DNA from: Paenibacillus vietnamensis
GTDB lineage: Bacteria > Bacillota > Bacilli > Paenibacillales > Paenibacillaceae
Direction of reading: 5' to 3'
Assembly (NCBI RefSeq): GCF_020169515.1
Contig: NZ_JAHMHW010000013.1
Coordinates: 87,791-151,790 of the forward strand
Length of the DNA: 64,000 bases
Under the pieces are notes generated by a model. The model searched no databases, was not told the origin of the DNA, and saw only the letters and a list, made by a program, of their open reading frames with translations. This document shows, one piece after another, positions 1-8,298 of the stretch (position 1 is its first letter; each line of letters begins with the position of its first letter). Position numbers and translations under genes: made by a program.

Positions 1-1
1 C

Positions 2-646
2 GGCGTCTTCGCAAATAACGGCGTGCAGATGAAGGGGCATGCGATTACCCGAGTCGAGTCGGCAAACGGGGAATTGCTGGCAGAGTTTAAGGAAGAGACG
101 GGAAAACAAGTGATCGATCCCGCTATCGCCCAGACGATGACTTCCATGCTGCAGGGCGTCATTACGGAGGGGACGGGAACGTCCGCCGCTTTAGCCGGAC
201 GGCCTTTTGCCGCCAAATCGGGTACGACTCAAATGCCGGGAACGGCCGGCTACGGCGCCAAGGACAACTGGTTCGTCGGCTATACCCCGCAGCTTACGGG
301 AGCGGTTTGGCTAGGCTATGACAAAAGCGATCAAAACCATTATTTGACGACAAGCTCGAAGGCGGCCGGCATTGTGCTTCAAGCGGTTATGGAAGGGGCA
401 TTGAAGGATGAACCCGTCATGCCGTTTCCGGCGGAGCTGAGCTTTTTTTCCAAGGCGAAACTCAATGAAGGCAAAAAAGAGAAAAAAGAAAAAGACGACG
501 ATCAGGATAACCGCGAGGAAGAGAAGGAAGATAAGAAGGAACGGAAGGAGCGGCAGAAGGAGGAGAAGAATCAGGAAAAGGAAAGAAAAAAGGAAAGGGA
601 GAAAGATAAGGACCGGGGTAAAGGCCGCGGTAAAGATAATGACTAG
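2..646 (+). CDS. Class A penicillin-binding protein, C-terminal part (5' end outside window)
   Basis: This is the end of a peptidoglycan glycosyltransferase/transpeptidase that polymerises and cross-links cell wall outside the membrane. The frame is open from the window edge. It contains the transpeptidase KSGT motif (AKSGTTQ, near base 215) and the following GYTPQLTGAVWLGYD segment typical of the domain's end. The catalytic SxxK and SxN motifs must lie upstream. After about residue 150 the chain becomes a run of Lys, Glu, Asp and Arg (bases about 457-643), a disordered charged tail like those ending PBP1-type proteins of Bacillales. The tail is nearly all purine codons. Family assignment is firm; the paralogue (ponA-like or other) cannot be fixed from this fragment. 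Confidence 0.9.
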   Translation, partial: GVFANNGVQMKGHAITRVESANGELLAEFKEETGKQVIDPAIAQTMTSMLQGVITEGTGTSAALAGRPFAAKSGTTQMPGTAGYGAKDNWFVGYTPQLTGAVWLGYDKSDQNHYLTTSSKAAGIVLQAVMEGALKDEPVMPFPAELSFFSKAKLNEGKKEKKEKDDDQDNREEEKEDKKERKERQKEEKNQEKERKKEREKDKDRGKGRGKDND

Positions 647-715
647 TCTCTATTAAAAGGAGCTAGACCGTCCCTGAACAATATAAGCATGGTTTGAAGT
701 TCCTTCTGACACCGG

Positions 716-753
716 CCCCGCGATTGCAAGCTTATGCGATCGCGGGGTTTTTC
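716..753 (+). terminator. Rho-independent terminator after the PBP gene
   Basis: CCCCGCGAT pairs with ATCGCGGGG around a 14-base loop, followed by TTTTT. It lies 70 bases past the PBP stop codon. Confidence 0.8.
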
Positions 754-949
754 GCCTATCCTAATATCGGAAATTAGAGCCTGGAGAAGGTAAAGCGGTT
801 TGGCTGACCGAATATGTTTATAAGTGGTTCCGGAGGCGTTATTAGGTGTCGGTCCAATCCGATAACGGATTGAAGTTGCTTCCCGGGAGGAGGCGGTATT
901 ATGATAGGGGAAGCGTCCGTTTCGGATATTTTTAATAGAGGTGAGCAGA
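754..949. other. Intergenic stretch with an inverted repeat (855-872)
   Basis: Together with the terminator this is a roughly 300-base gene-free gap between the PBP gene and the next start. The one clear structure is CAATCCG-ATAA-CGGATTG (855-872), a perfect 7-base dyad that could be an operator for the downstream gene pair. No convincing -35/-10 pair was found. Confidence 0.4.
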
Positions 950-1360
950 ATGAAGGACTTGCAGGATTACATACCGTTGCAGCTCAGCTTTGACGGTACG
1001 GGCCGCGAAATCGAAATTATCGACGTTTCTCATCTGGGCAAGGACACGTTTCAAATCGAGGAAAATCCTGTGTTCACGGAACAGATCGCATACGGCGACA
1101 TCATTAGGGTGAGATGGATGGACGATGTTGCTATTTACATAGAGACGGTCAAAAAATCGGAATATACGAGATACAACTGGCTGCTGAGCAAAGAGGTTAT
1201 TTATTCCATAGAGCTGCGCATGTTAAAAAATAAAATCCTGGAATGGAGCGGAAAATCGGAGCAGGTTTTCGGCGGTATTTTTATTGTTAATATGCCGACT
1301 CAATCAACCGTCGATATTCATGAGGAAGTGCAGAAGGTCATCCAAGCGGTGCACAAATAA
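950..1360 (+). CDS. Hypothetical protein, possibly DUF4265-like
   Basis: A soluble 136-residue protein with no signal peptide or membrane segment. The ATG at 950 is chosen because AGAGGTGAG lies just upstream; a GTG at 941 in the same frame is part of that site. A central stretch (FQIEENPVFTEQIAYGDIIRV, about residues 33-53 and interrupted here only for description) resembles the pattern in DUF4265 proteins, in which a nonpolar-Pro-Phe stretch precedes YGD, but this is a memory-based impression. The SDR-like gene starts 19 bases downstream, so the two are probably co-transcribed. No function can be assigned. Confidence 0.6.
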   Translation: MKDLQDYIPLQLSFDGTGREIEIIDVSHLGKDTFQIEENPVFTEQIAYGDIIRVRWMDDVAIYIETVKKSEYTRYNWLLSKEVIYSIELRMLKNKILEWSGKSEQVFGGIFIVNMPTQSTVDIHEEVQKVIQAVHK

Positions 1361-1379
1361 AAGGCAGGAGGAATAAACA

Positions 1380-2162
1380 ATGGAGCTGGGACTTACAGGT
1401 AAAACAGCGATCGTGACGGGAGGAAGCAAGGGGATCGGATTCGCAACGGCGATGCTGCTGGCAGGAGAAGGGGCCGAGGTGACAATTGTAGCCAGGGATC
1501 CGGAGTCTCTGGAGGAAGCGGCCGGAAAAATCAGGGAGCAAACGGGCAAAAACGTGCTGGCGGTCAGCGCCGACGTGTCGGTATCCGGCGAAGCTGACCG
1601 GGTGGTAGAAGAAACGGTACGGCGCTTCGGGCGGGTAGACATCCTCGTCAATAACGCGGGCACTTCCGCAGCGAAACCGTTTGAGCAGGTAGACACGGAT
1701 GCCTGGACCGCCGACCTTGACCTTAAGCTGCTCGGAGCGGTGCAATTTTCACGTGCGGTGCTGCCTCATATGCGGAAAGCGGGCGGAGGCGCCATCGTAA
1801 ATGTGACGGCAATCGGCGGCAAAGCGCCGTCAGCCTCGTCGCTGCCGACGTCGGTGAGCCGTGCTGCCGGTCTCGCGCTTACGAAAGCGATGAGCAAGGA
1901 TTTGGCGGCCGATCAAATACGCGTGAATGCGGTATGTATCGGGCTCATCAGGAGCGCGCAAATCGAGCGGATGTGGCAGGCGAAGGCGCCTGAGCTGACC
2001 TGGGATGAATTCGCGGCGGATCAGAGGCACGGCATCCCGCTCGGCAGAATCGGGAGGGCGCAGGAAGCGGCCAATGTCATCGGGTTTCTCGTATCGGATG
2101 CCGCATCCTTTGTGACGGGCACGTCGGTCAATATTGACGGCGGCATTTCAGCCGTTTTGTAG
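1380..2162 (+). CDS. SDR-family protein lacking the catalytic Tyr and Lys
   Basis: A 260-residue classical short-chain dehydrogenase fold. The Rossmann motif TGGSKGIG is at residues 13-20, NNAG at 91-94, and the C-terminal INIDGG-type end is conserved. The usual YxxxK active site is replaced: the aligned segment reads PTSVSRAAG, so Tyr becomes Thr157 and Lys becomes Arg161, and the upstream Ser position reads NVTAIGG. Nucleotide binding is likely retained, but ordinary hydride-transfer chemistry is doubtful. A sub-branch of SDR proteins with a PTSV-R signature seems to exist, so this may be a family trait rather than recent damage. The start has an AGGAGG site. It follows the small hypothetical gene and likely shares its operon. 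Confidence 0.85.
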   Translation: MELGLTGKTAIVTGGSKGIGFATAMLLAGEGAEVTIVARDPESLEEAAGKIREQTGKNVLAVSADVSVSGEADRVVEETVRRFGRVDILVNNAGTSAAKPFEQVDTDAWTADLDLKLLGAVQFSRAVLPHMRKAGGGAIVNVTAIGGKAPSASSLPTSVSRAAGLALTKAMSKDLAADQIRVNAVCIGLIRSAQIERMWQAKAPELTWDEFAADQRHGIPLGRIGRAQEAANVIGFLVSDAASFVTGTSVNIDGGISAVL

Positions 2163-2211
2163 CGGAATGCGGGAGCGATTGATTAATTTTCAAAAATGTA
2201 ATACCATTAGA

Positions 2212-2226
2212 TTGTAATAATTATAA
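2212..2226. promoter_or_regulatory. PerR-like box upstream of fur
   Basis: TTGTAATAATTATAA matches the Bacillus PerR box TTATAATnATTATAA at 14 of 15 positions. In B. subtilis fur is known to belong to the PerR regulon, which fits this position. Confidence 0.65.
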
Positions 2227-2300
2227 AAGTAAGCCTTTACATGGTACAACGCATATCCGATTGTATCAGGCTTTCCGATATGAGGGGGTATCCATACACA

Positions 2301-2777
2301 ATGAGCATCACGGCGGAAATGGATCGGATCAACCGGCATCTAATGGCGAACGGATACAAACTAACGACGCAGCGCGAAATTATTTTGCGCGTTCTACTCG
2401 AAAACGAAAAGGACCATCTGAGCGCCGAGGGCGTGTTCATGCTGGTCAAGCAAAAGTATTCCGAAATCGGTCTGGCTACCGTCTATCGTACGCTGGAGCT
2501 GCTTGCGGATCTGAACATTGTCGAGAAAATGAATTTCGGAGACGGCGTTGCCCGTTACGACCTTCGCGGCGACGAGCAGGAGCATATGCATCATCATTTG
2601 ATCTGCGAGGAATGCGGCTCGCTTGTGGAGATCAAGGAGGACTGGCTGCTCGAGCTGGAGGAGCGGCTTGAACGCGAATACGGCTTTAAGGTGACGGATC
2701 ACCGACTTGATTTTATCGGCAGGTACCAGGATTGCAGTAAAGGCGATTGCAAGCGGGAACGCAAGGCCGTGTCCTGA
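2301..2777 (+). CDS. fur: Ferric uptake regulator Fur
   Basis: An iron-sensing dimeric repressor of 158 residues. It keeps Bacillus Fur hallmarks: YKLTTQRE near residue 19, LLENEKDHLSAE at 32-43, and the recognition helix IGLATVYRTLELL at 56-68. The metal-binding half has HHHLICEECG (Cys102, Cys105) and a second cysteine pair, Cys145 and Cys150, spaced CxxxxC rather than the usual CxxC. The ATG at 2301 is chosen because GAGGGGG lies 12 bases before it; an upstream in-frame ATG at 2241 has no ribosome site. A PerR-like box precedes the gene. A perfect Fur box lies 6 kb downstream at 8240, a plausible target. Confidence 0.93.
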   Translation: MSITAEMDRINRHLMANGYKLTTQREIILRVLLENEKDHLSAEGVFMLVKQKYSEIGLATVYRTLELLADLNIVEKMNFGDGVARYDLRGDEQEHMHHHLICEECGSLVEIKEDWLLELEERLEREYGFKVTDHRLDFIGRYQDCSKGDCKRERKAVS

Positions 2778-2826
2778 AATTAGCCGCAAAAAAAACCGCA
2801 GCTGCGGTCCATATCCGCATGTAAAT

Positions 2827-2870
2827 AATGCCCCCGGCGCAGCGCAGCTGCAGCAGGGGGCATTTTTTAT
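2827..2870 (+). terminator. Terminator after fur
   Basis: AATGCCCCC pairs with GGGGGCATT across a 20-base loop, followed by TTTTTT. Confidence 0.85.
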
Positions 2871-3033
2871 ATACGATAAATAGCTTCCATGGTCCTCATC
2901 TTAAACCTCGCGATCTATCAATATTTTTCTGTAAATGGATCATCGGCAAAATTTCAGAATTTGTTTATTTCGATATAGTATACTGGAAAAGTGCGGAATG
3001 CTCATTTACTTTAAGCGGAAAAGAGGGGCGATA

Positions 3034-4683
3034 ATGGAGCATATCCATGGAACCTACGACAGTTCGTTAGTCGTTTTTTCTTATATTATAGCGTTGGCTG
3101 CGTCGTATACGGCTCTCGACCTGGCAGGCAGGGTCACCTCGGCGAAGGGGAGGGCGCGCCGGGGTTGGCTGCTGTTCGGAGCCTGCATTATGGGGATGGG
3201 CATTTGGTCGATGCATTTTGTCGGCATGCTTGCCTTCTCGCTTCCGGTTCCGGCGGTATACGATGTGATTCTGGTCATCGTCTCCCTGGTGGCCGCCGTA
3301 GGAGCTTCCTATGTTGCCATGTTCGCAGTTGGACGGGACAAGCTGACGGGGCTGCAGCTTCTCGCCGGCGGCGCGCTGCTTGCCGCGGGCGTATCCGTTA
3401 TGCATTATGTCGGCATGGCTGCGATGCTTATCCATATTACATACGATCCGGTTATCTTTACCCTTTCTATCATTATCGCTTTGGGTGCGTCGATAGCGGC
3501 CCTATGGCTGGCCGTCTACTTCCGCAAGGGCGTCAAGCGGGGCGAGCTCTGGCAAAAGCTCGGCAGCGGCGCGATCATGGGAGCTGCAATAGCGGGGATG
3601 CATTACACGGGCATGCACGCGGCCAGCTTTCATAATGCCTTTAAGGAAGCGTTGTTCTACGGCATCGTCCTCAATCAGAGCTGGCTCGCATATTTTATTG
3701 CCGGAGGCACGCTGTTCACGCTGGTCTTGTCCATCTTCGGCATGTATTTTGCCAAAAGGCTGGCGGGCAAGGATTCGGAGCTGGAGCAGAGCGAGAAATG
3801 GTACAAATCGCTGTACGAGAACAATCAGGACGGCATCATATCGGTGGATCTGCAGTGCCGGATCATCAGCTGCAATCCGATTGCGCTGGAGATAACGGGC
3901 TGCACGAAGAAGCAGCTTTATATGCAGCCAATCGGGATGCTGAGCGGGCTTCTTGTGCCGGAGGACCGGGAACGGGCCGGCGAAATATTCATTAAGGCGT
4001 TTCAAGGCGAGACGCTGAGCCATGAAACGGCTATTGTCCGCCATGACGGGCAGAAGCTTGAGCTCAGCGTCACGAACGTTCCGGTTACAGTGGACGGGCA
4101 GGTTGCCGGCAGCTATATTATTTTCAGAAATATTACGGAAGAGAAAAATGCCAAACAAAAAATCAACCACCTGGCATTTCACGATGAGCTGACGGGGCTT
4201 CCGAACCGCCGTTTGTTCAATCAGGCGATAGACGTAGCGATCGGGGAAAGCCGGGATACGGGGGAAACGTTTGCGGTACTGGTGCTGGATATCGACCGGT
4301 TCAAAGTGATCAACGATTCGCTCGGACATACTTACGGCGATCAGTTTCTGAAGGAGGTCAGTGCCAGGATTCAGGCCTGCACAGCCGGACGCGACGTGAT
4401 GGTCGCACGGATGGGAGGCGACGAATTCACGCTGCTATGCCGCGGCTGCGGGCGGGAGTCGGACGTAACGGAGCTTGCTGGCCGGATCGTCTCCGCGATT
4501 CAGGTGCCGTACCGGCTGATGGAGAACGATTTTTTTGTTTCCGCAAGCATCGGCATCGCGATTTTTCCGGAACACGGCACGGATGCCGTCCAGCTGATGA
4601 AAAATGCGGATAGCGCCATGTATGAGGTAAAGAAAAAAGGCAAAAACGGCTTCGAATATTTTTCGAGCAAGCTGGATAAATAG
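3034..4683 (+). CDS. MHYT-PAS-GGDEF protein (N-terminal part of a GGDEF-EAL protein cut by an in-frame TAG)
   Basis: Membrane-anchored diguanylate cyclase of 549 residues. The MHYT sensor region spans roughly residues 10-225, with MHF/MHY motifs at residues 60, 123 and 189 in hydrophobic helices; such motifs are proposed to bind copper or a small ligand. A PAS domain follows (about 255-365), then a GGDEF domain with an intact GGDEF at 461-465, so c-di-GMP synthesis is plausible. The ATG at 3034 has an AAGAGGGG site. Codon 550 (4681-4683) is TAG, and the same frame runs straight on into an intact EAL domain. A CAG-to-TAG change is the simplest explanation because homologues usually have a polar residue before LAEKIELEGDLR. 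Confidence 0.9.
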   Translation: MEHIHGTYDSSLVVFSYIIALAASYTALDLAGRVTSAKGRARRGWLLFGACIMGMGIWSMHFVGMLAFSLPVPAVYDVILVIVSLVAAVGASYVAMFAVGRDKLTGLQLLAGGALLAAGVSVMHYVGMAAMLIHITYDPVIFTLSIIIALGASIAALWLAVYFRKGVKRGELWQKLGSGAIMGAAIAGMHYTGMHAASFHNAFKEALFYGIVLNQSWLAYFIAGGTLFTLVLSIFGMYFAKRLAGKDSELEQSEKWYKSLYENNQDGIISVDLQCRIISCNPIALEITGCTKKQLYMQPIGMLSGLLVPEDRERAGEIFIKAFQGETLSHETAIVRHDGQKLELSVTNVPVTVDGQVAGSYIIFRNITEEKNAKQKINHLAFHDELTGLPNRRLFNQAIDVAIGESRDTGETFAVLVLDIDRFKVINDSLGHTYGDQFLKEVSARIQACTAGRDVMVARMGGDEFTLLCRGCGRESDVTELAGRIVSAIQVPYRLMENDFFVSASIGIAIFPEHGTDAVQLMKNADSAMYEVKKKGKNGFEYFSSKLDK

Positions 4684-5481
4684 CTGGCGGAAAAAATCGA
4701 GCTGGAGGGCGATCTGAGAAAAGCGCTGGAGCGCGGGGAGCTTATTCTCCATTACCAGCCGCAAATCCGGACGTCCGACAATTCGATGGTCGGCGTTGAG
4801 GCGCTGGTTCGCTGGGAGCATCCTGAGCGAGGCACGCTGACGCCGGGGCTGTTCATTCCGATTGCGGAGGAGACGGGGCTTATTTACGAGCTCGGCACTT
4901 GGGTGCTCAGGGAAGCCTGCAGGCAAATGCGGCAATGGCATAACGAGGGCGGCCCGCTCATTCCCGTATCCGTGAATTTATCCTCGCAGCAGTTCCATCA
5001 GCGTCGGCTGGCGGAATACGTGATGGACATTTTGAAGGAGACGGGGCTGCCGCCCGAATATTTGGAGCTGGAGATTACGGAGGGCATGATGATGGATGCG
5101 GCCGTATCGACGGAAATATTAAAGGAGCTCAACGAACACGGCATCCGGATCAGTCTGGACGACTTTGGCACCGGCTACAGCTCGTTAAGCTATTTGAAGC
5201 TTTTCCCGATCCACAAGCTGAAGATTGACCGTTCTTTCATTCGCGATATTACTGAAAATCAGAACGACAAGGCGATCGTGGCGACGATTATTGCAATGGC
5301 GCAGCATTTGAATATGGACGTCATCGCCGAGGGGATTGAAACGAAGGACCAGCTGGACATTTTAACGGATAAGGACTGCGGCAAAATTCAAGGCTATTAC
5401 TTCAGCAAGCCGCTTTCGGCAGCCGACATGGAGAGAGCGTATTTCGCTCCGACCCGTGCGGGACTCGTTAGAAACGGATAA
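4684..5481 (+). pseudogene. EAL domain detached by the amber codon at 4681
   Basis: c-di-GMP phosphodiesterase domain in frame with the GGDEF part. It starts with the linker LAEKIELEGDLRKALERG and has no start codon with a ribosome site before the domain; the first ATG (4786) already lies inside it. Conserved elements are present: EALVRW near codon 589 of the full frame, the DDFGTGYSSLSYL loop and the KIDRSFI strand. It could be made only by readthrough or reinitiation. If the TAG is a sequencing error, the gene is one 815-codon GGDEF-EAL protein running from 3034 to 5481. Confidence 0.8.
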
Positions 5482-5503
5482 AAAACAGGTATTATTCGAT
5501 CCT

Positions 5504-5713
5504 TTATTTTTTAAGATTTTCGTTTGCTTGCGCTTGAGCTTCGGCGAGGCAGTCCCGGCAAATGCAGGCTTTCCCTCTCCATTCGTCAGGCACCCGGTCC
5601 AGCAGGGCATCCGGAAATCGTTCATGAAAGCACCAGCAATCGGCCGGGGCCGTCTTCGTTTCCGCGGCGCAGCCGTTCGGCTTGCCGCAAATCGGACAGT
5701 TCATCGGGTTCAT
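5504..5713 (-). CDS. Cysteine-rich CWC family protein
   Basis: A 69-residue protein with eight cysteines, beginning MNPMNCPICGKPNGC, then CWC in the middle and CICRDC near the end. This matches the layout of the small cysteine-rich CWC family, presumed to bind metal. Function is unknown. The start at 5713 has AAAGGAGCG upstream on the minus strand. It converges with the GGDEF-EAL gene and lies downstream of the HAD gene, but a terminator separates it from that gene. Confidence 0.8.
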   Translation of the reverse strand: MNPMNCPICGKPNGCAAETKTAPADCWCFHERFPDALLDRVPDEWRGKACICRDCLAEAQAQANENLKK

Positions 5714-5743
5714 CGGTAACCGCTCCTTTATGTCGTCTCAGGG

Positions 5744-5779
5744 AAAAAGCAGCCCCTCCGCAAATGGCGGAGGGGCTGC
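5744..5779 (-). terminator. Terminator of the HAD phosphatase gene
   Basis: GCAGCCCCTCCGC pairs with GCGGAGGGGCTGC around a short loop; the minus strand continues with TTTTT. Confidence 0.88.
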
Positions 5780-5786
5780 CCGGCGT

Positions 5787-6593
5787 TTATGCCTGGATTG
5801 CGTTCAGTACGAACTTTTCGATGACGTGGCGGACGCCTTCCTCGTTATTGGTAAGGGTCACATAATCCGCGATGTCCTTCAGCGATTGAATGGCGTTGCC
5901 CATCGCGACGCCGAGGCCGGCCGCCTGAATCATTTCATTGTCGTTCCAGGCGTCGCCGATCGCAATCGTCTGCTCCATCGTGCATCCGATATGCTCGGCC
6001 AGGAAACGGAGCGCATGCCCCTTCGTGCCTTCCTTGTGCATGAATTCGAGATAGTGCGGCTTCGATTTCGTAATGTGAACGCGGTCGCCGAGCAAAGGCC
6101 GAAGCTGGTCGGCGATCTGATCGAGGCGGGCGGGCTCGTCGATCATCAGCAGCTTGTTCATCGGGAAGTCCAGCAGCTTGCTGAGATCAGGCTCTATTTT
6201 GTAAGGAATATTGGAGAGCTTGGAGTAGGCTTTGATTTTGTCATTGTCCTCCATGCCGTAAAGTTCGTCGTTTACATAAAGCTGAAGATGAAGGCCGTTC
6301 GCCTCCGAGAAGGCGTGCAGCTCCCGGACCGCGTCCGCCGGCACGTTTCTTTCGTACAGCACCTGACCGTCCAGCAGCGTTTTGACGAGCGCCCCCTGAT
6401 AGGTAATAATAGGAACATTGAGCTCGATTTGTTTGGCGATCTTTTGGGCGGATGCGAACATGCGGCCTGTCGCAAGCGTCACCAGAACGCCTTTGGCAAT
6501 GGCAGCCTCCATGGCTTGCTTCGTGCCCTCGGTCACTTTAATTTCGTCGGTAAGCAGCGTATCGTCCACATCGATGGCAATTAATTTGTACAT
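5787..6593 (-). CDS. Cof-type HAD-IIB family sugar-phosphate phosphatase
   Basis: A cytosolic Mg-dependent phosphatase of 268 residues. Motif I is DVDDTLL (Asp8 and Asp10), motif II lies in TLATGRM, and motif IV is GDAWNDNEM near the C-terminus. The large C2-type cap between residues about 80 and 185 identifies the Cof/YkrA group. The start MYKLIAID at 6593 was chosen because the domain begins there and GAGGAG lies about 14 bases upstream; the frame is open further upstream without a site. The substrate is not predictable. It is divergent from the S41 protease gene with a 116-base gap. Confidence 0.9.
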   Translation of the reverse strand: MYKLIAIDVDDTLLTDEIKVTEGTKQAMEAAIAKGVLVTLATGRMFASAQKIAKQIELNVPIITYQGALVKTLLDGQVLYERNVPADAVRELHAFSEANGLHLQLYVNDELYGMEDNDKIKAYSKLSNIPYKIEPDLSKLLDFPMNKLLMIDEPARLDQIADQLRPLLGDRVHITKSKPHYLEFMHKEGTKGHALRFLAEHIGCTMEQTIAIGDAWNDNEMIQAAGLGVAMGNAIQSLKDIADYVTLTNNEEGVRHVIEKFVLNAIQA

Positions 6594-6709
6594 GCTTGAA
6601 TAAAAAGCTCCTCTCCGTCTCTCTGTAGTGTAAGAATAGGTTGATTGTAGCGAAAAAGCACAGGACATACAAGACTTTGCGAATGCAAATCCGAAGGGGA
6701 AATGAACAG

Positions 6710-8134
6710 ATGAAAACTTTTGCGACGGCGGCTGCCAAGCAGCGCTTTCTCACTTTATGCTTTCTGGGTTCGATATTGTTTCTGGCGGCAGGCTTCGCAC
6801 TCGGGCTGCTGTGGATGGGGTACCGTTATCCGATGCTGGGCGAGCCGGCTTTTCAGCAGTTCACTGTATCCTACAACAAGATTATGAATGACTATTTGGA
6901 AGGGGCCGAGCCCAAGCAATTGATCAACGGGGCGGCCGAAGGCATGGTGGCCTCCCTCGACGATCCGTATTCCCGGTACCTTCCCGAGGAGAAGGGCGAC
7001 GCCTACACCCAATCCTACGAAGGGGAAATTTACGGCATAGGAGCGGAGATCCGGGAGGAGGAAGGCGAATACGTCATCTCCGGGCTGACTAAGGGCGCGC
7101 CTGCCGAGCGCGGCGGGCTGCTGCCGGGCGACACGATCATTGCGGTGGACGGTAAGGAAATTGCAGGCAAATCGTTTCAGGAGCTGCTTGGCATTATTAG
7201 AGGAGAGGAAGGAACCAGCGTCTCCCTGCAAATCCGGAGGCCGGGCCAGTCGGAGCTCATTGCTTTGACGCTGAAGCGGGAAGCGATTCCGATTCATACG
7301 GTTACCGGAGAAATGCTCGAGGACGGCATCGCGCACGTGACGATCAGCCGTTTCGCGGAGAAGACGGCGGAGGAATTCGAAAGCGTGCTGAAGGAGCTGA
7401 GGGACAAAGCGGAGATAAAAGGCTTGCTGCTCGATATGCGGTCCAATCCGGGAGGGCTGCTCCAGTCGACCTTGAAAATCGCGAATACGCTTATTCCGAA
7501 GGATAAAGTGATTTTGAATGTCGTATACAAAAACGAACGCCAGACGATTACGTATAAATCGCAGCAGGAGAAGGAGTGGAGCGTGCCCGTCGCGGTGCTT
7601 GTGAACGGCCAGTCCGCCAGCGCAAGCGAGGTGCTGACCGCAGCTCTGAAGGAATCGGCCGGCGCGTCGGTCATCGGAGAGAAGACGTACGGCAAGGGAG
7701 TCGTCCAGGCCTTCAACCAGTTTGACGACGGGTCCGTTCTCAGCCTGACGGAGGCGCAGTGGAAGACGCCGGGCGGAACGTGGATCAACAAAGAAGGCGT
7801 CATGCCGGATTATGCAGTCGAGCTTCCCGCTTATACGAACCTGAGGCCGCTGGCGATCGGGACGGATATGGCGGCAGGCAGCTATGGCGAGGATGTGAAG
7901 ACGCTGCAGCAGATGCTGAAGGAGCTCGGCTACGGTCCGGCCGGGCAGGAGGGCTTGTTCGACGAACGGACGGAAGCGGCCGTGCGGGCTTTCCAGAAGG
8001 CGGAGAAGCTGGAGGTCACCGGCGAGTTCAACGACAAAACCGGCTACCGGCTGCTCGAGCTGCTCCGGGAGAAGCTGCACCGCGAGGACAGCCAGCTGCT
8101 GAAAGGGCTTGAGGTGCTGAAAGGCAAGGGTTAG
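6710..8134 (+). CDS. S41 family C-terminal processing peptidase (Ctp)
   Basis: A membrane-anchored serine protease of 474 residues acting outside the membrane. It has one N-terminal membrane segment (about 14-37), a PDZ domain (about 100-190), and an S41 core with the Ser304/Lys329 dyad in NGQSASASE and KTYGKG. A peptidoglycan-binding repeat (about 395-455, VKTLQQMLKELGYGPAG) ends it. This architecture is that of Bacillus CtpA/CtpB; CtpB cleaves SpoIVFA during sporulation, but the paralogue cannot be told from sequence alone. The ATG at 6710 has AAGGGG nine bases upstream; an earlier in-frame ATG at 6641 lacks one. Confidence 0.92.
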   Translation: MKTFATAAAKQRFLTLCFLGSILFLAAGFALGLLWMGYRYPMLGEPAFQQFTVSYNKIMNDYLEGAEPKQLINGAAEGMVASLDDPYSRYLPEEKGDAYTQSYEGEIYGIGAEIREEEGEYVISGLTKGAPAERGGLLPGDTIIAVDGKEIAGKSFQELLGIIRGEEGTSVSLQIRRPGQSELIALTLKREAIPIHTVTGEMLEDGIAHVTISRFAEKTAEEFESVLKELRDKAEIKGLLLDMRSNPGGLLQSTLKIANTLIPKDKVILNVVYKNERQTITYKSQQEKEWSVPVAVLVNGQSASASEVLTAALKESAGASVIGEKTYGKGVVQAFNQFDDGSVLSLTEAQWKTPGGTWINKEGVMPDYAVELPAYTNLRPLAIGTDMAAGSYGEDVKTLQQMLKELGYGPAGQEGLFDERTEAAVRAFQKAEKLEVTGEFNDKTGYRLLELLREKLHREDSQLLKGLEVLKGKG

Positions 8135-8226
8135 CCGGTTAATCGTAAGGACCGGATCGGAAAGGAAAGCTTGGCGCAGGAAGTCCGTCCGTATTCATGT
8201 TGGAATGAAATGAATAAAATTCGCTG

Positions 8227-8255
8227 TTGACAACGAGGTTGATAATCATTATCAT
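8227..8255 (+). promoter_or_regulatory. Promoter with a perfect Fur box over the -10 element
   Basis: TTGACA (8227-8232), a 17-base spacer and TATCAT (8250-8255). The Fur box TGATAATCATTATCA (8240-8254) is a perfect 7-1-7 dyad covering the spacer and the -10 element, so iron-loaded Fur should block RNA polymerase here. Confidence 0.85.
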
Positions 8256-8298
8256 CAAGTAGGAAGCAAATACTTCGTTGCGCTGCGGGGTGGACCGG

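Noticed and set aside
2241..2300. Upstream ATG extending Fur by 20 residues
   Set aside because: Known Fur N-termini begin near 2301, and the extension has no ribosome site.
6755..8080. 441-codon minus-strand frame
   Set aside because: Antisense to the S41 protease gene with its recognisable motifs.
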